DNA of 64,000 bases, from NCBI RefSeq assembly GCF_004745075.1, contig NZ_RHFH01000009.1, positions 62,001 to 126,000 on the forward strand, given 5' to 3'. Position 1 is the first letter of the stretch. Every line of letters starts with the position of its first letter. The DNA comes from Brevibacterium sp. S111. GTDB lineage: Bacteria; Actinomycetota; Actinomycetes; Actinomycetales; Brevibacteriaceae. The notes beneath the pieces were generated by a model. That model made no database searches. It had not been told where the DNA came from and saw nothing but the letters and a program-made list of their open reading frames with translations. A program made the position numbers and the translations under genes. Positions 8,584-16,613 of this stretch are shown here, one piece after another.

Positions 8584-9084
8584 ATGGATGCCTTCACTTT
8601 GGTCATCATCGTCCATGCCGTGGCCGCGCTGTACGTAATTCTTCTGGGGCCCGTGCAGATTCTGCGCCGGCGGCGGGATCGCGCCCACCGGCTGCTGGGC
8701 GCCAGTTGGGTGGCCGCGATGCTCATCGTCTGCTTCTCGAGCTTCTGGATCTCTCCAGACGGCTTCTCCTGGCTGCACGGTCTGGCGATCTGGACGCTCG
8801 TGTGCATGGTCGTTGCGATCGCCGCGATCCGACGTCGAGCGGTGGCCGTTCACCGCGGTTTCATGATCGGCTCCTACCTCGGCACGCTGACGGCCTTCGC
8901 CTTCGCCGTGTTGGTGCCCGAAAGGCTGATTCCGCAGCTGCTGCAGAGCGCACCACTGGTCGCGGTCGTCACGGTCACCGCCGTCGCCGCCACGGTCGCG
9001 GTGTTCGTCAGGCTCGCAGTACACGGGGCGATCCCTCGACGGACACCGGTGGATCTCGGCTCCGAAGAGCCGTTGACCCACTAG
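8584..9084 (+). CDS. DUF2306-type integral membrane protein
   Basis: A 166-residue membrane protein with four hydrophobic segments. It resembles DUF2306 proteins, having histidines in the membrane-facing pattern LVIIVHAVAALYVILLGPVQ, RAHRLLGASWVAAM and VAVHRGFMIGSYLG. Such histidines could ligate haem or metal, but this is not established. The ATG at 8584 has no Shine-Dalgarno sequence; a leaderless start 8 bases after the dyad is likely. It is paired divergently with the MerR regulator, which probably controls it. Function unknown. Confidence 0.78.
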   Translation: MDAFTLVIIVHAVAALYVILLGPVQILRRRRDRAHRLLGASWVAAMLIVCFSSFWISPDGFSWLHGLAIWTLVCMVVAIAAIRRRAVAVHRGFMIGSYLGTLTAFAFAVLVPERLIPQLLQSAPLVAVVTVTAVAATVAVFVRLAVHGAIPRRTPVDLGSEEPLTH

Positions 9085-9110
9085 ACTGCTCGCCGTAAAC
9101 TGGCAGTAGC

Positions 9111-9122
9111 CAAATCGATTTG
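9111..9122. promoter_or_regulatory. CAAATCGATTTG operator, candidate LacI-family site upstream of amidohydrolase
   Basis: A perfect 12-bp palindrome with the central CG typical of LacI-family operators, inside the 15-bp word GCCAAATCGATTTGT. It is 86 bp upstream of the ATG at 9209. The identical 15-bp word occurs before the NCS2 permease gene (14506-14517, read there in the opposite orientation relative to the gene). A LacI-family gene lies between these two targets. Confidence 0.72.
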
Positions 9123-9208
9123 TCTCACCGGCAGGACCACGCTGCGGGCTATCGCCTGCCACGACGATCTGCAGGGTCGTCGAGGCTCCTGCGGCAACGA
9201 AGGATGAC

Positions 9209-10744
9209 ATGACTCAGCTGCGCACTCTGCACCAGTCCCCGACCGTGCTCGTCCCCGAGCAGGTGCTCCTTCCCGAAGGCCCGCAGTCAGGGCACGCGGT
9301 GCTCATCTCCGGCGGCCGGATTCTCGCTGCCGGCCCCCTCGCCGAGGTGACCGCCCACGCCGAATCGCTCCTCACTCCCACCGACGCCGCCGACCCGAAT
9401 TCCGGTGCCGAACCTGCTCCCGCACCGACTCGCATCGACCTTCCCGGCCGCCTGCTCATGCCCGGCTTCATCGACGCCCATCACCACCTCACCCAGACCT
9501 TCGGCAAGTCCCTCGTCTTCGGCGAACCCTCGGAGATCTTCCAACGCGTGTGGGTGCCGATGGAGTCGAACATGGACGCCGAGGCCATCGACGTCGCCAC
9601 CCGCCTGGCCGCCTGGGAATCCCTGCGCGGCGGTTTCACTACAGTCGCCGACGCCGGCACCCGCTCAAGCGTCGACGTCTCCGCGATCTCCGACGTCACC
9701 TCGGACGTCGGCCTGCGCTGCGTGCTCGGCGTGATCTGCAACGATCTCGGCGGGGGAGTGCGCACGGTGGAGCTCGCCGAGGTGGTCGCCGCCGCCGAAA
9801 TGCACCTGAACAGGTGGGACGCCGAGTCCCTCATCCACCCCTCCCTGGCCGTGTCGATCCCCGAGGTCGCCTCCGACGAGGCGCTCGCGACGATCACGCA
9901 GATGGCCCGGGACGCCGGTGTGCCTTTCCAGACCCACCTCAACGAGCACATCGTCGCCGTCGAACGCTCCCTCATCTCCAGCGGTGAACGCCCGCTGGAG
10001 CGCCTTGCCCGCCTCGGCGCGCTCGGGCCCGAACTGCTCGCCGCGCATGCCACGCTGCTCACCCCGCGCGAGATCCGCCTCCTCCGCGACTCCGGCGGCG
10101 CGATCGCCTACAACCCGGTCGCGAGTTCGTGGAAGGGCAACGCCGTGGCTCCGGCCCTGCTCATGCACGAACTGGGAATGCGCATCGGGCTCGGCACCGA
10201 CGGCACCCGCTCGGACGCCTTCCGGCTCCTCGACGCCGCCGAGACCGCGCAGCGGCTGACCGGAGGAATGGACGTCGTCGACTCCTCATCCGGCGGCGGC
10301 TGGACCTGGCTCGAACAGGGCCTGCGCGGCGGCGCCGACGCCGTGGGGCTGAGCGGCCAGATCGGTGAGATCGCCCCCGGCGCCCGCGCCGACCTCCTCG
10401 TCGTCGACATCGACACCCCCGAATTCGTTCCCTCCTGGGACCTGCCCTGGGAGCTTGTGCGCCTGGCCAACCGCGACCAGATCGAATCCGTCATCGTCGA
10501 CGGCAGACTCCGACTCGACCGCGGCTGGCCCGTCGACTGGGACGGCTGCGCGTTCCTCGACCGCGCCAAGGAGGTCTCCCGCCGCGTCGTCGCGAACTCG
10601 CCGATCACCCGCATCGACCCCAACGCAGCCGAACACCGGGCGCGGTGGATGGCCGAGCGCGGGGCCGCCTCGGCGAGGGGATCTCACGCGGTGGGCGGGG
10701 CCGGCACAGCGGACAGGGCCACCTCGGCGGGCGATCGCAGCTGA
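9209..10744 (+). CDS. Amidohydrolase-family (cytosine/guanine deaminase-like) enzyme
   Basis: A 511-residue metal-dependent amidohydrolase of the subtype-III group that includes 8-oxoguanine, guanine and triazine deaminases. Metal ligands are visible in DAHHHLTQ (about residue 90), THLNEHIVAVE, AAHATLLTPRE, and the catalytic aspartate region GLGTDGTRSDAF. ATG 9209 is preceded by AAGGA at good spacing. It overlaps the next gene by one base (TGATG), forming an operon with a TauE-type exporter. The CAAATCGATTTG operator upstream is shared with a nucleobase permease, so a purine or pyrimidine-derived substrate is likely. The exact substrate is not known. Confidence 0.85.
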   Translation: MTQLRTLHQSPTVLVPEQVLLPEGPQSGHAVLISGGRILAAGPLAEVTAHAESLLTPTDAADPNSGAEPAPAPTRIDLPGRLLMPGFIDAHHHLTQTFGKSLVFGEPSEIFQRVWVPMESNMDAEAIDVATRLAAWESLRGGFTTVADAGTRSSVDVSAISDVTSDVGLRCVLGVICNDLGGGVRTVELAEVVAAAEMHLNRWDAESLIHPSLAVSIPEVASDEALATITQMARDAGVPFQTHLNEHIVAVERSLISSGERPLERLARLGALGPELLAAHATLLTPREIRLLRDSGGAIAYNPVASSWKGNAVAPALLMHELGMRIGLGTDGTRSDAFRLLDAAETAQRLTGGMDVVDSSSGGGWTWLEQGLRGGADAVGLSGQIGEIAPGARADLLVVDIDTPEFVPSWDLPWELVRLANRDQIESVIVDGRLRLDRGWPVDWDGCAFLDRAKEVSRRVVANSPITRIDPNAAEHRARWMAERGAASARGSHAVGGAGTADRATSAGDRS

Positions 10745-11454
10745 TGTCGATCCTCGCTTTCACGATCGTCGCTGCGGTCGTTCTCATCTCCGCTTTCGTG
10801 CAGGGATCGACCGGGATGGGGTTCGCGATGATCCTCGCGCCGGTCGTGACGTTCATCGATCCGAGTCTCATCCCGGTGATGCTGCTCGTGCTGATGATTC
10901 CGCTCAACCTCTACGTCGCCGCGCGCGAACGAGCGCACATCGATTGGACGGGCGTGAAGTGGATCAGCGTCGGCCGGTTCGCGGGCACCTTCGCGGGTCT
11001 GTGGATCCTCGTCATCGTCAATCTCCACCAGCTCGCGCTGCTCATCGGCTGGTCGACGCTCATCGCAGCGATCATCGCCCTGATCGCGCCGAAGTTCGCG
11101 CCGAATCGGCCGGTGCTCGCGACGGTCGGACTCATCACCGGTGTCACCGAGACCTCGACGGGCATCGGCGGGCCGCCCTACGCGCTGGCCTATCAGCACA
11201 GGCCCGGGCCGGAGCTGCGGTCGACGGTGGCCGTGTGCTTCCTCGTCGGTGAGATCATCTCGCTCATCGTGCTCGCCCTCAGCGGGCAGGTGTCGGCGGA
11301 GACGATGATGACGACCGCGTGGATGCTGCCGTTCCTCGTCGTCGGCTCGTTCCTCTCCCGCTATGTCCACCACCGCCTCGACGGGCCGGTGCTGCGCTAC
11401 ATCGTCCTCGGCTTCGCCATCGTCTCCGGAGCCATCGTCATCGTCCAGGCCTGA
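10744..11454 (+). CDS. TSUP-family (TauE/SafE) membrane transporter
   Basis: A 236-residue membrane protein with about eight hydrophobic segments and the two half-repeats typical of sulfite exporter TauE/SafE proteins. These show as FVQGSTGMGFAMILAPVV in the first half and TGVTETSTGIGGPPYALAY in the second. The ATG overlaps the upstream stop (TGATG at 10742-10746), so it is coupled to the amidohydrolase. Known family members export sulfoacetate, sulfite or other organic anions. Export of a by-product of the amidohydrolase pathway is a reasonable inference but untested. Confidence 0.87.
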   Translation: MSILAFTIVAAVVLISAFVQGSTGMGFAMILAPVVTFIDPSLIPVMLLVLMIPLNLYVAARERAHIDWTGVKWISVGRFAGTFAGLWILVIVNLHQLALLIGWSTLIAAIIALIAPKFAPNRPVLATVGLITGVTETSTGIGGPPYALAYQHRPGPELRSTVAVCFLVGEIISLIVLALSGQVSAETMMTTAWMLPFLVVGSFLSRYVHHRLDGPVLRYIVLGFAIVSGAIVIVQA

Positions 11455-11492
11455 GGATGCGAGGGCGAGAGCGCCAGGGGACTTCGAGTAGT

Positions 11493-11574
11493 GGTCGCAA
11501 ACGGATACTTGGGCCGAAAATATAGGTCGCAAACGGATACTTTCCGGCGCGAAAAATGTCCGATTGCGACCTAT
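11493..11574. repeat. Three copies of a GGTCGCAA-CGGA word, two direct and one inverted
   Basis: GGTCGCAAACGGATACTT occurs at 11493-11510 and again at 11525-11542. A third, inverted copy (TGTCCGATTGCGACC) ends at 11572. The second and third copies make a hairpin with 18-bp arms (11522-11539 and 11557-11574, two mismatches) and a 17-nt loop. The cluster lies in the 263-bp gap before the LacI gene, downstream of the TauE-type gene. It could be a terminator, a regulator site or a REP-like element; nothing decides between these. Confidence 0.6.
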
Positions 11575-11717
11575 GTTTGGGGATTCGAATCTCGCGCGGG
11601 CCGGCAACAGGCAAATCTGCGGGCGCTGGATGCCGTTCGAGTCTCCGGTCGCTGGGTGAATCTGCGGGCGTCTTCGGCTGTCATCTCTGTCACGGCACAG
11701 TGAAGTAGGCTGATTCC

Positions 11718-12884
11718 ATGTCCGACTTCCCGCGCACCCACCGCGTCACGATCGCTGATGTGGCGCGTGAGGCCGGTGTGTCACGGACGACCGTCTCGCA
11801 TGCACTCAGCGGTCAGGGGAAGGTCAACGCCGCCACCCGGGACAAGGTCAAAGAGGTCGCCGAGCGGCTGAACTATCGGCCCAGCGTCCGTGCGCAGAGC
11901 CTGCGGTCGGGCAGATCGCAGACACTGGCTCTGCTCTCCTCCATGCCGGCGGCGGTGTCCGCAGGGCCCTCCCAGCTGGGATTCTTCACCGAACTGGCCA
12001 TGGGGTGTGCGCGGACGGCGCTGCTCGAGGGCTACGTCTTCGTCCTCGCCCCACCCAACGAGGAGACCAATCCCGTCGACCTCCTCGATATCGACGGGGC
12101 GATCCTGCTCGAACCGACCCTCGACGATCCCCTCGCCGAGGCGCTGCGCGAGCGGGGCATCCCCTACGTCACGATCGACGGGCCGGGCTCCGGCGACGCG
12201 GAGCAGCGGGCCCGCGGGGCTGAGCAGCGGGCCCGCGCGGCGGAGCAGCAGGTCCGCGACACAGAGCAGCGGGTCGGCGGGGCGAGTCGCGGGGGTGCCG
12301 CGGGCAGCAAGTGGAGCATCGATCTCCACCATCAGGTGACGGCGCAGCTGCTGCTCGACCACCTCGTCGACCAGGGCGCCCGGCAGCCGGCGCTTCTCGT
12401 CAGCCGCAGTCGCCGCGGGGCACAGACGGCCGCCCGCGAAGTGTATGCCGCGACCGCAGAGGCCCGCGGCTTCGCCCCGCTTATCGCCGAGGCGGACGAG
12501 ACGTCCGGAGAAGACGGTGCCTACGCGGCCACACAGGAACTGCTGGCCGCACACCCTGACATCGACGCCCTCCTCGCCCCCATCGACACCTTCGCCACCG
12601 GCGCGGTGAGAGCTGCCGAGGAAGCCGGACGAACCATCGGCGATGACCTGCTCATCGCCACCCGCTACGACGGTCTGCGCGCTCGCACAAGCAGCCCGCC
12701 GCTCACCGCAGTGGACCTCGGCCTCGAGGCGATCTCGAAGGCAGCGGTCGAAATGCTGGTCGCGGTCCTCGACGGTCACAGCACGGCAAATGATGAAATG
12801 ACTGATTCGGTTCCGACCGCCTCGGCGGGTGCGCCCGGACCCAGGCTCGTCGCCCGGGAATCGACCACCGGTCCCAGCTCTTGA
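11718..12884 (+). CDS. LacI-family transcriptional regulator with heptad-repeat insertion
   Basis: A 388-residue LacI-family repressor. The N-terminal HTH and hinge are clear (VTIADVAREAGVSRTTVSHAL, then LNYRPSVRAQSLRSGR). The rest is a periplasmic-binding-protein-like effector domain. An unusual insert of four near-identical heptads (AEQRARG-type) at about residues 161-188 is encoded by a 21-bp tandem repeat, 12198-12281. The gene lies between two transcription units that carry identical CAAATCGATTTG palindromes, which are its likely operators. The ligand is unknown but, judged by the targets, is probably nucleobase-related. The stop codon lies inside the first unit of a 32-bp tandem array. 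Confidence 0.9.
   Translation: MSDFPRTHRVTIADVAREAGVSRTTVSHALSGQGKVNAATRDKVKEVAERLNYRPSVRAQSLRSGRSQTLALLSSMPAAVSAGPSQLGFFTELAMGCARTALLEGYVFVLAPPNEETNPVDLLDIDGAILLEPTLDDPLAEALRERGIPYVTIDGPGSGDAEQRARGAEQRARAAEQQVRDTEQRVGGASRGGAAGSKWSIDLHHQVTAQLLLDHLVDQGARQPALLVSRSRRGAQTAAREVYAATAEARGFAPLIAEADETSGEDGAYAATQELLAAHPDIDALLAPIDTFATGAVRAAEEAGRTIGDDLLIATRYDGLRARTSSPPLTAVDLGLEAISKAAVEMLVAVLDGHSTANDEMTDSVPTASAGAPGPRLVARESTTGPSS
12198..12281 (+). repeat. 21-bp tandem repeat inside the LacI gene (four units)
   Basis: Four consecutive 21-bp units encode the heptads AEQRARG, AEQRARA, AEQQVRD and TEQRVGG. They are inserted in the effector domain and keep the frame. Such an array can gain or lose units, so the linker length may vary between strains. 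Confidence 0.8.
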
Positions 12885-12990
12885 CCGGGAACTCGACTAC
12901 CGGTCCTAGCTCATGACCGGGGACTCGACTACCGGTCCTGGCTCATGACCAGGAACTCGACCACCGGACCACGGCTCATTACAAGTGACC
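12861..12990. repeat. 32-bp tandem repeats at and after the LacI stop codon
   Basis: Units starting TCGACTACCGG or TCGACCACCGG occupy 12861-12892, 12893-12924, 12925-12956, with a diverged fourth copy from 12957. Each contains the ACCGGTCC core and TCATGACC. The first unit overlaps the last 24 bases of the LacI gene. The array fills the gap to the convergent NCS2 gene, the same setting as the 30-bp array at 4428. Confidence 0.8.
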
Positions 12991-13051
12991 AGAGAACCGG
13001 CCACCGGTCCGCGACAGTAAGTCGGACTGGCGTCTCGGTGTCAGATCCGAG

Positions 13052-14458
13052 TCAGATCCGATAGTCGGACGGGCGCTGTTCGAGCGTGCTCGGATCGTCG
13101 AGCGGTGTCCGAGACTTCGGGTGGCGGTTGCGCTTGCCGGTGTGGTGGAAGAGCAGATTGAGCAGCACGGAGACGAATGCGGCCATTGCCACACCGCTGC
13201 CGAGCAGGGACGCCGCGCTCTGCGGCAGCTGCGCGTACATGCCGGGGATGAGCACGGGCATGAGCCCTGCGGCCAGGCCGACCGTGGCGGTGATGAGGTT
13301 GCCGGTCTCGTTGAAGTCGATCTTCGCGAGCATCTGAATGCCGAGGACGGCGATGATGGCGAAGACGACCACGGCGGTTCCGCCGACGACCGCCGAGGGG
13401 ATCCCGTTGAGAATGCGGGCGATGGGGCTGAAGCCGATGAGGATGAGGAGGCAGCCGGCGATGGCGGTCACGTACCTGCTGCGCACACCCGAAGCGCGGA
13501 CGATGCCGACGTTCTCGCCGCTGGTGACCATGGCTGGAGTGCCGAAGAGCCCGCCGAGGATGGTGATGATGCCGTCGGAGCGGATGAGACGCGGCACCGC
13601 ACGGCTGGGTTCGACTTCCTTGCCGACGATCTCACCGTTGATGATCGTCTGGCCCGTCGCCTCGGCCATGGAGGCCAGTGCCCACAGCAGCATCGGGATC
13701 GCGGCGATGAGGTCGAACTTCGGCGACCCGAACGGGAAGAGCGTCGGGATCGCGAACAGCGGGCCGTCGGTCTGGCCGGAGAAGTCCGTGGCTCCCATGA
13801 AGGCGCCGACGATGGTGCCGCCCACGAGGCCGACGGCCACGGAGAGCTTGCCGAGCATTCCGCGCAGGAACCGGAAACACAGGACCGTGATGCCGATGGT
13901 GATGAGCCCGAGCAGCAGATTCTGCGGGTCGCCGAAGTCGGGTGCATCCGCTTCGCCGACGATGAGCTTGCCGGTGATCTGGACGAGGTTGATGCCGATG
14001 ACGATGACCATGATCCCGATGACCAGCGGTGGGAAGAACTTGAGCACCTTGACGAAGAGCGTCACCGCGAGGATGTAGAAGACACCGGTGAGCAGCACTG
14101 CTCCGACCGCGGTCTCGACGTCGGTGCCCTGGGCGATCGTGATGAAGAGGATCGTCGCCGCCCCGCCCGGGAGCATGACGAAGGGCAGTCGGACCCCGAT
14201 CCTCCACACTCCGACCGACTGCAGGATCGACCCGAGGCCCGAGAAGACGAAGACCGCGGACAGCACCGCCGAGGTGGTTCTCGCATCCAGCCCGAGGGCA
14301 GTGGCGATGAGGAAGACCGAGGAGATCGGCGTCGCGACCATGACGAGCACGTGTTGGATGGCGAACGGGATGAGGGTGTGGATCGGCCGGAGCCTGTCGA
14401 CCGGATGGACAGCGCTGTCCGTGCCGTCAGTTTTGTCAGCATCGGGTGTCGCGGTCAT
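13052..14458 (-). CDS. NCS2-family nucleobase (xanthine/uracil type) permease
   Basis: A 468-residue permease with about fourteen hydrophobic segments. NCS2 hallmarks are QHVLVMVATPISS in the first segment, the substrate-site region ALASMAEATGQTI, and the signature SGENVGIVRASGVRSRYV. These proteins import uracil, xanthine, urate or related bases with protons. The ATG at 14458 has GAGGAG upstream. The promoter carries CAAATCGATTTG (14506-14517), the same site as before the amidohydrolase operon. Import of the substrate of that amidohydrolase is therefore likely. Confidence 0.92.
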   Translation of the reverse strand: MTATPDADKTDGTDSAVHPVDRLRPIHTLIPFAIQHVLVMVATPISSVFLIATALGLDARTTSAVLSAVFVFSGLGSILQSVGVWRIGVRLPFVMLPGGAATILFITIAQGTDVETAVGAVLLTGVFYILAVTLFVKVLKFFPPLVIGIMVIVIGINLVQITGKLIVGEADAPDFGDPQNLLLGLITIGITVLCFRFLRGMLGKLSVAVGLVGGTIVGAFMGATDFSGQTDGPLFAIPTLFPFGSPKFDLIAAIPMLLWALASMAEATGQTIINGEIVGKEVEPSRAVPRLIRSDGIITILGGLFGTPAMVTSGENVGIVRASGVRSRYVTAIAGCLLILIGFSPIARILNGIPSAVVGGTAVVVFAIIAVLGIQMLAKIDFNETGNLITATVGLAAGLMPVLIPGMYAQLPQSAASLLGSGVAMAAFVSVLLNLLFHHTGKRNRHPKSRTPLDDPSTLEQRPSDYRI

Positions 14459-14505
14459 GGCACTGCTCCTCGAGGCACATCGTGATCGGCCTGGAACTCA
14501 GTGGC

Positions 14506-14517
14506 CAAATCGATTTG
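14506..14517. promoter_or_regulatory. CAAATCGATTTG operator upstream of the NCS2 permease
   Basis: Perfect 12-bp palindrome, identical with flanking bases (GCCAAATCGATTTGT) to the site at 9111-9122. It is 47 bp upstream of the permease start. Candidate binding site of the LacI-family protein encoded at 11718-12884. Confidence 0.72.
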
Positions 14518-14599
14518 TTTAATCGTGCATCGTGAGGGAAGCGGTGTCAACAGGAGGCCCGGAATTCGGACAGCTGGCGGTGTCCACGCAGGGGCTGCG

Positions 14600-14673
14600 C
14601 GCCGAAAAACGGGGTGAGCACCGAGGAACGTGTGCGCGCACGTGTGTCTCGGCGCTCACCCCGTTTTTCGGCG
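14600..14673. repeat. Long near-perfect inverted repeat (26-bp arms)
   Basis: The left arm 14600-14625 begins CGCCGAAAAACGGGGTGAGC. The right arm 14648-14673 is its reverse complement with a single mismatch. The 22-nt spacer contains GTGCGCGCAC, itself a palindrome. It lies in the gene-free stretch 14523-14774 between the NCS2 promoter and the 3' end of the next minus-strand gene. Read on the minus strand it could terminate the gene at 14775; its length also fits a mobile REP/MITE-like element. Confidence 0.7.
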
Positions 14674-14774
14674 GAGACGGGCCGGCGGGGAGGCGGGCCG
14701 GGGTGGGAAATGAGCGGCGGGTGCTGAGGGGCGTGGCGGGGAGATGGGTGGCGGGTGCTCAGGGGGATGCGGCG

Positions 14775-15395
14775 TCAGGCGATGGCGAAGATGAGGGCGA
14801 TGAACGTGCCGAAGGAGACGAACGGAGCGACCGCCGCCACAGCGATGGCGACAATGCTGACAGTGCGACCCCGGGCAGTGACCGCCGCGGTGATGCCGAG
14901 GATGAGGCCGGTGATCCCCAGGCAGGTGCACAGGACCTGCAGTCCGACGAGCACGGCCGCCAAGGTCTGATACCAGTCCGGTGTATCGGTGAAGTAGTAG
15001 CCCGACGCGGCCTCAGCGGGGCCGACGGTGGCACCGAGGATCGCCGAGGCGGCCACGCTGAGAACGAGAGCGACGATCGAAAGCGCCATCGCCGCCTTGC
15101 CGAGGGCCGGCGACTTCGCCTCAGCCGCTTGCCTGCCGAGTGCGCCGGCTGTGTCGCCGGCTGAGGGGGTGGCCGTACCACTGGCGGAGGACATGCCGGA
15201 ACCGCCTGCCGAGAACATGCCTGCGCCACCGGCTGAGGTCGTGGCTGAGGATGGGCGTGGTGCTCCGTCGTGGCTGTCGAAACCGGTGCCGGGGGAGGAG
15301 TCGATCAGCGAAGGGTGAGGGCCGAGAACCCGAGGCTGCTGTGCGGCGAGCTCATCATCGGTGGGCTGGGGGAATGAGAAGTCCGTCGAGGTCAT
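14775..15395 (-). CDS. DUF4190-like small membrane protein
   Basis: A 206-residue protein with a Ser/Gly/Ala/Thr-rich, probably disordered N-terminal half (residues 1-95) and three hydrophobic segments in the C-terminal half (around LGKAAMALSIVALVLSVAAS, VLVGLQVLCTCLGITGLILG and VSIVAIAVAAVAPFVSFG). The segment layout resembles DUF4190 proteins common in actinobacteria. No enzymatic motif was seen. It is transcribed alone on the minus strand. Function unknown. Confidence 0.72.
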   Translation of the reverse strand: MTSTDFSFPQPTDDELAAQQPRVLGPHPSLIDSSPGTGFDSHDGAPRPSSATTSAGGAGMFSAGGSGMSSASGTATPSAGDTAGALGRQAAEAKSPALGKAAMALSIVALVLSVAASAILGATVGPAEAASGYYFTDTPDWYQTLAAVLVGLQVLCTCLGITGLILGITAAVTARGRTVSIVAIAVAAVAPFVSFGTFIALIFAIA

Positions 15396-15530
15396 AACTC
15401 GACGCTATCGAGGCCGGGCCGGTGCGACCCATCCTGCTTTCCCGTGCGCAGGGTCGGGAAAACCTCCCTCCTCTGCGCGCGCATCACGGCAGCAGGAACT
15501 CCCGGGCACCACGGGCGAGGCCGTGCAGCC

Positions 15531-15560
15531 GCGCCGGCACGGGCGAGGCCGTGCCGGCGC
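15531..15560 (-). terminator. Perfect 12-bp stem, 6-nt loop, downstream of the methyltransferase gene
   Basis: GCGCCGGCACGG (15531-15542) pairs with CCGTGCCGGCGC (15549-15560) around the loop GCGAGG. It lies 50 bases after the stop of the minus-strand gene at 15610. No T-run follows, so it is a candidate stem-only terminator, common in high-GC actinobacteria. Confidence 0.55.
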
Positions 15561-15609
15561 GCCGGGTTCGCGCGCAGGCCGTTTGCGGATGCTCAGAGTT
15601 TCCGGTTGC

Positions 15610-16431
15610 TCAGAGTTTGCGGGCGACGATGAGGAAGCGCTTCTGTGTGACCTCGATGGGGTCATTCGACTCGGCGAGGCGTTTGAGCACGCCGAGGTGG
15701 GGCATGACGGAGAACCCGGGCACATCCCAGGGAATGTAGGCGAGGTATTCGATGACCGCCTCGACGTCGGTGAAGGACATCGTGCCCTGCCACTTCCGTG
15801 CGGCTTCGATGTCGAACCCGTGACGTTCGGCTTCGTCGAGGCAGGGCTCGAGCTGCTGGTGGAGATCGCCGACTCCGCCGCCGAAGAAGTCCCGGAACTC
15901 CTGCGCCTCCGTACCGTCGACCTGCTGGGTGATGAAGAGTCCGCCCGGGGCGAGCACGCGAGCCACCTCGGCGGTGTCATAGCTTTCGTGCCGGTTCATC
16001 ACGAGGTCGAACTCGCCGTCGTTCCACGGCATCTCCGGGTGGTGATCGCTGTCGTAGCGGGCGACGTCGACCCCGTAGTCCCGCAGCGCCGAGGCGGCCA
16101 GGGGCACGTTCGGCTCCCAGCCCTCGGACGCGGTGATCGTCGGCGAGGCTTCGCCGGGCGGGCGGGCCTCGTCGAGGCGGTCGATGAGTTCGATGAGGCG
16201 CTCGCCGCCTCCGGTGCCCATGTCGAGGCAGCTGTTCGCCTCGGCCATCGCGTCGAGGCAGATCTGGTCGAAGTCCCAGGGCGGATCGTCGGCGACGAGC
16301 CGTCCCGCGAGCGGGGAGAAGTCCCACCCGGTCATCGACGCCGTTTCGTGGATCCATACCCAGCGTTCGTAGCGTTCGTGGGGAGTTTCGTCGCGCGTGC
16401 GACTGCTGTCGGCGTATTCAGGCATGTCCAC
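15610..16431 (-). CDS. Class I SAM-dependent methyltransferase
   Basis: A 273-residue Rossmann-fold methyltransferase. The SAM-binding motif I is CLDMGTGGGERL (about residue 90), followed by the acidic strand and FDLVMNRHESYD, with ARVLAPGGLFITQQV as motif III. This is the layout of small-molecule methyltransferases of the UbiE type, but the substrate is not recognisable. AGAGGAG precedes the ATG. It stands alone, with a hairpin after it. An N-terminal Trp/His-rich region (YERWVWIHETASMTGWDF) precedes the SAM domain. Confidence 0.82.
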   Translation of the reverse strand: MDMPEYADSSRTRDETPHERYERWVWIHETASMTGWDFSPLAGRLVADDPPWDFDQICLDAMAEANSCLDMGTGGGERLIELIDRLDEARPPGEASPTITASEGWEPNVPLAASALRDYGVDVARYDSDHHPEMPWNDGEFDLVMNRHESYDTAEVARVLAPGGLFITQQVDGTEAQEFRDFFGGGVGDLHQQLEPCLDEAERHGFDIEAARKWQGTMSFTDVEAVIEYLAYIPWDVPGFSVMPHLGVLKRLAESNDPIEVTQKRFLIVARKL

Positions 16432-16613
16432 ACTCCTCTGCCGGACGGCTGAGCGCCCCTGTCGGCGCCGGTGCCGTATCTCGACTCTAGGTCAGAACAA
16501 GTGGGGTGTGCACGGGTACGCGCCTGCAATTTGCGAATCTCGGCGCCGAGGATGAGGGGATGGCGGCGGAATCCGCCCGAATGTGCGGTGCTTGCCGTCC
16601 GCCTGCGCGGCAC

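Noticed and set aside
11578-11594. GGGGATTCGAATCTCGC, similar to a tRNA T-arm
   Set aside because: The stem bases do not pair over five positions and no acceptor, D- or anticodon arm is found upstream.
4428-12990. Regular 30-32 bp repeats considered as CRISPR arrays
   Set aside because: Units are head-to-tail with no unique spacers and no cas genes are in the window.
13121-14485. 454-codon plus-strand open frame opposite the NCS2 permease
   Set aside because: Antisense shadow with Asp/Glu/Arg/His-rich composition; the permease on the other strand has clear motifs and a ribosome binding site.
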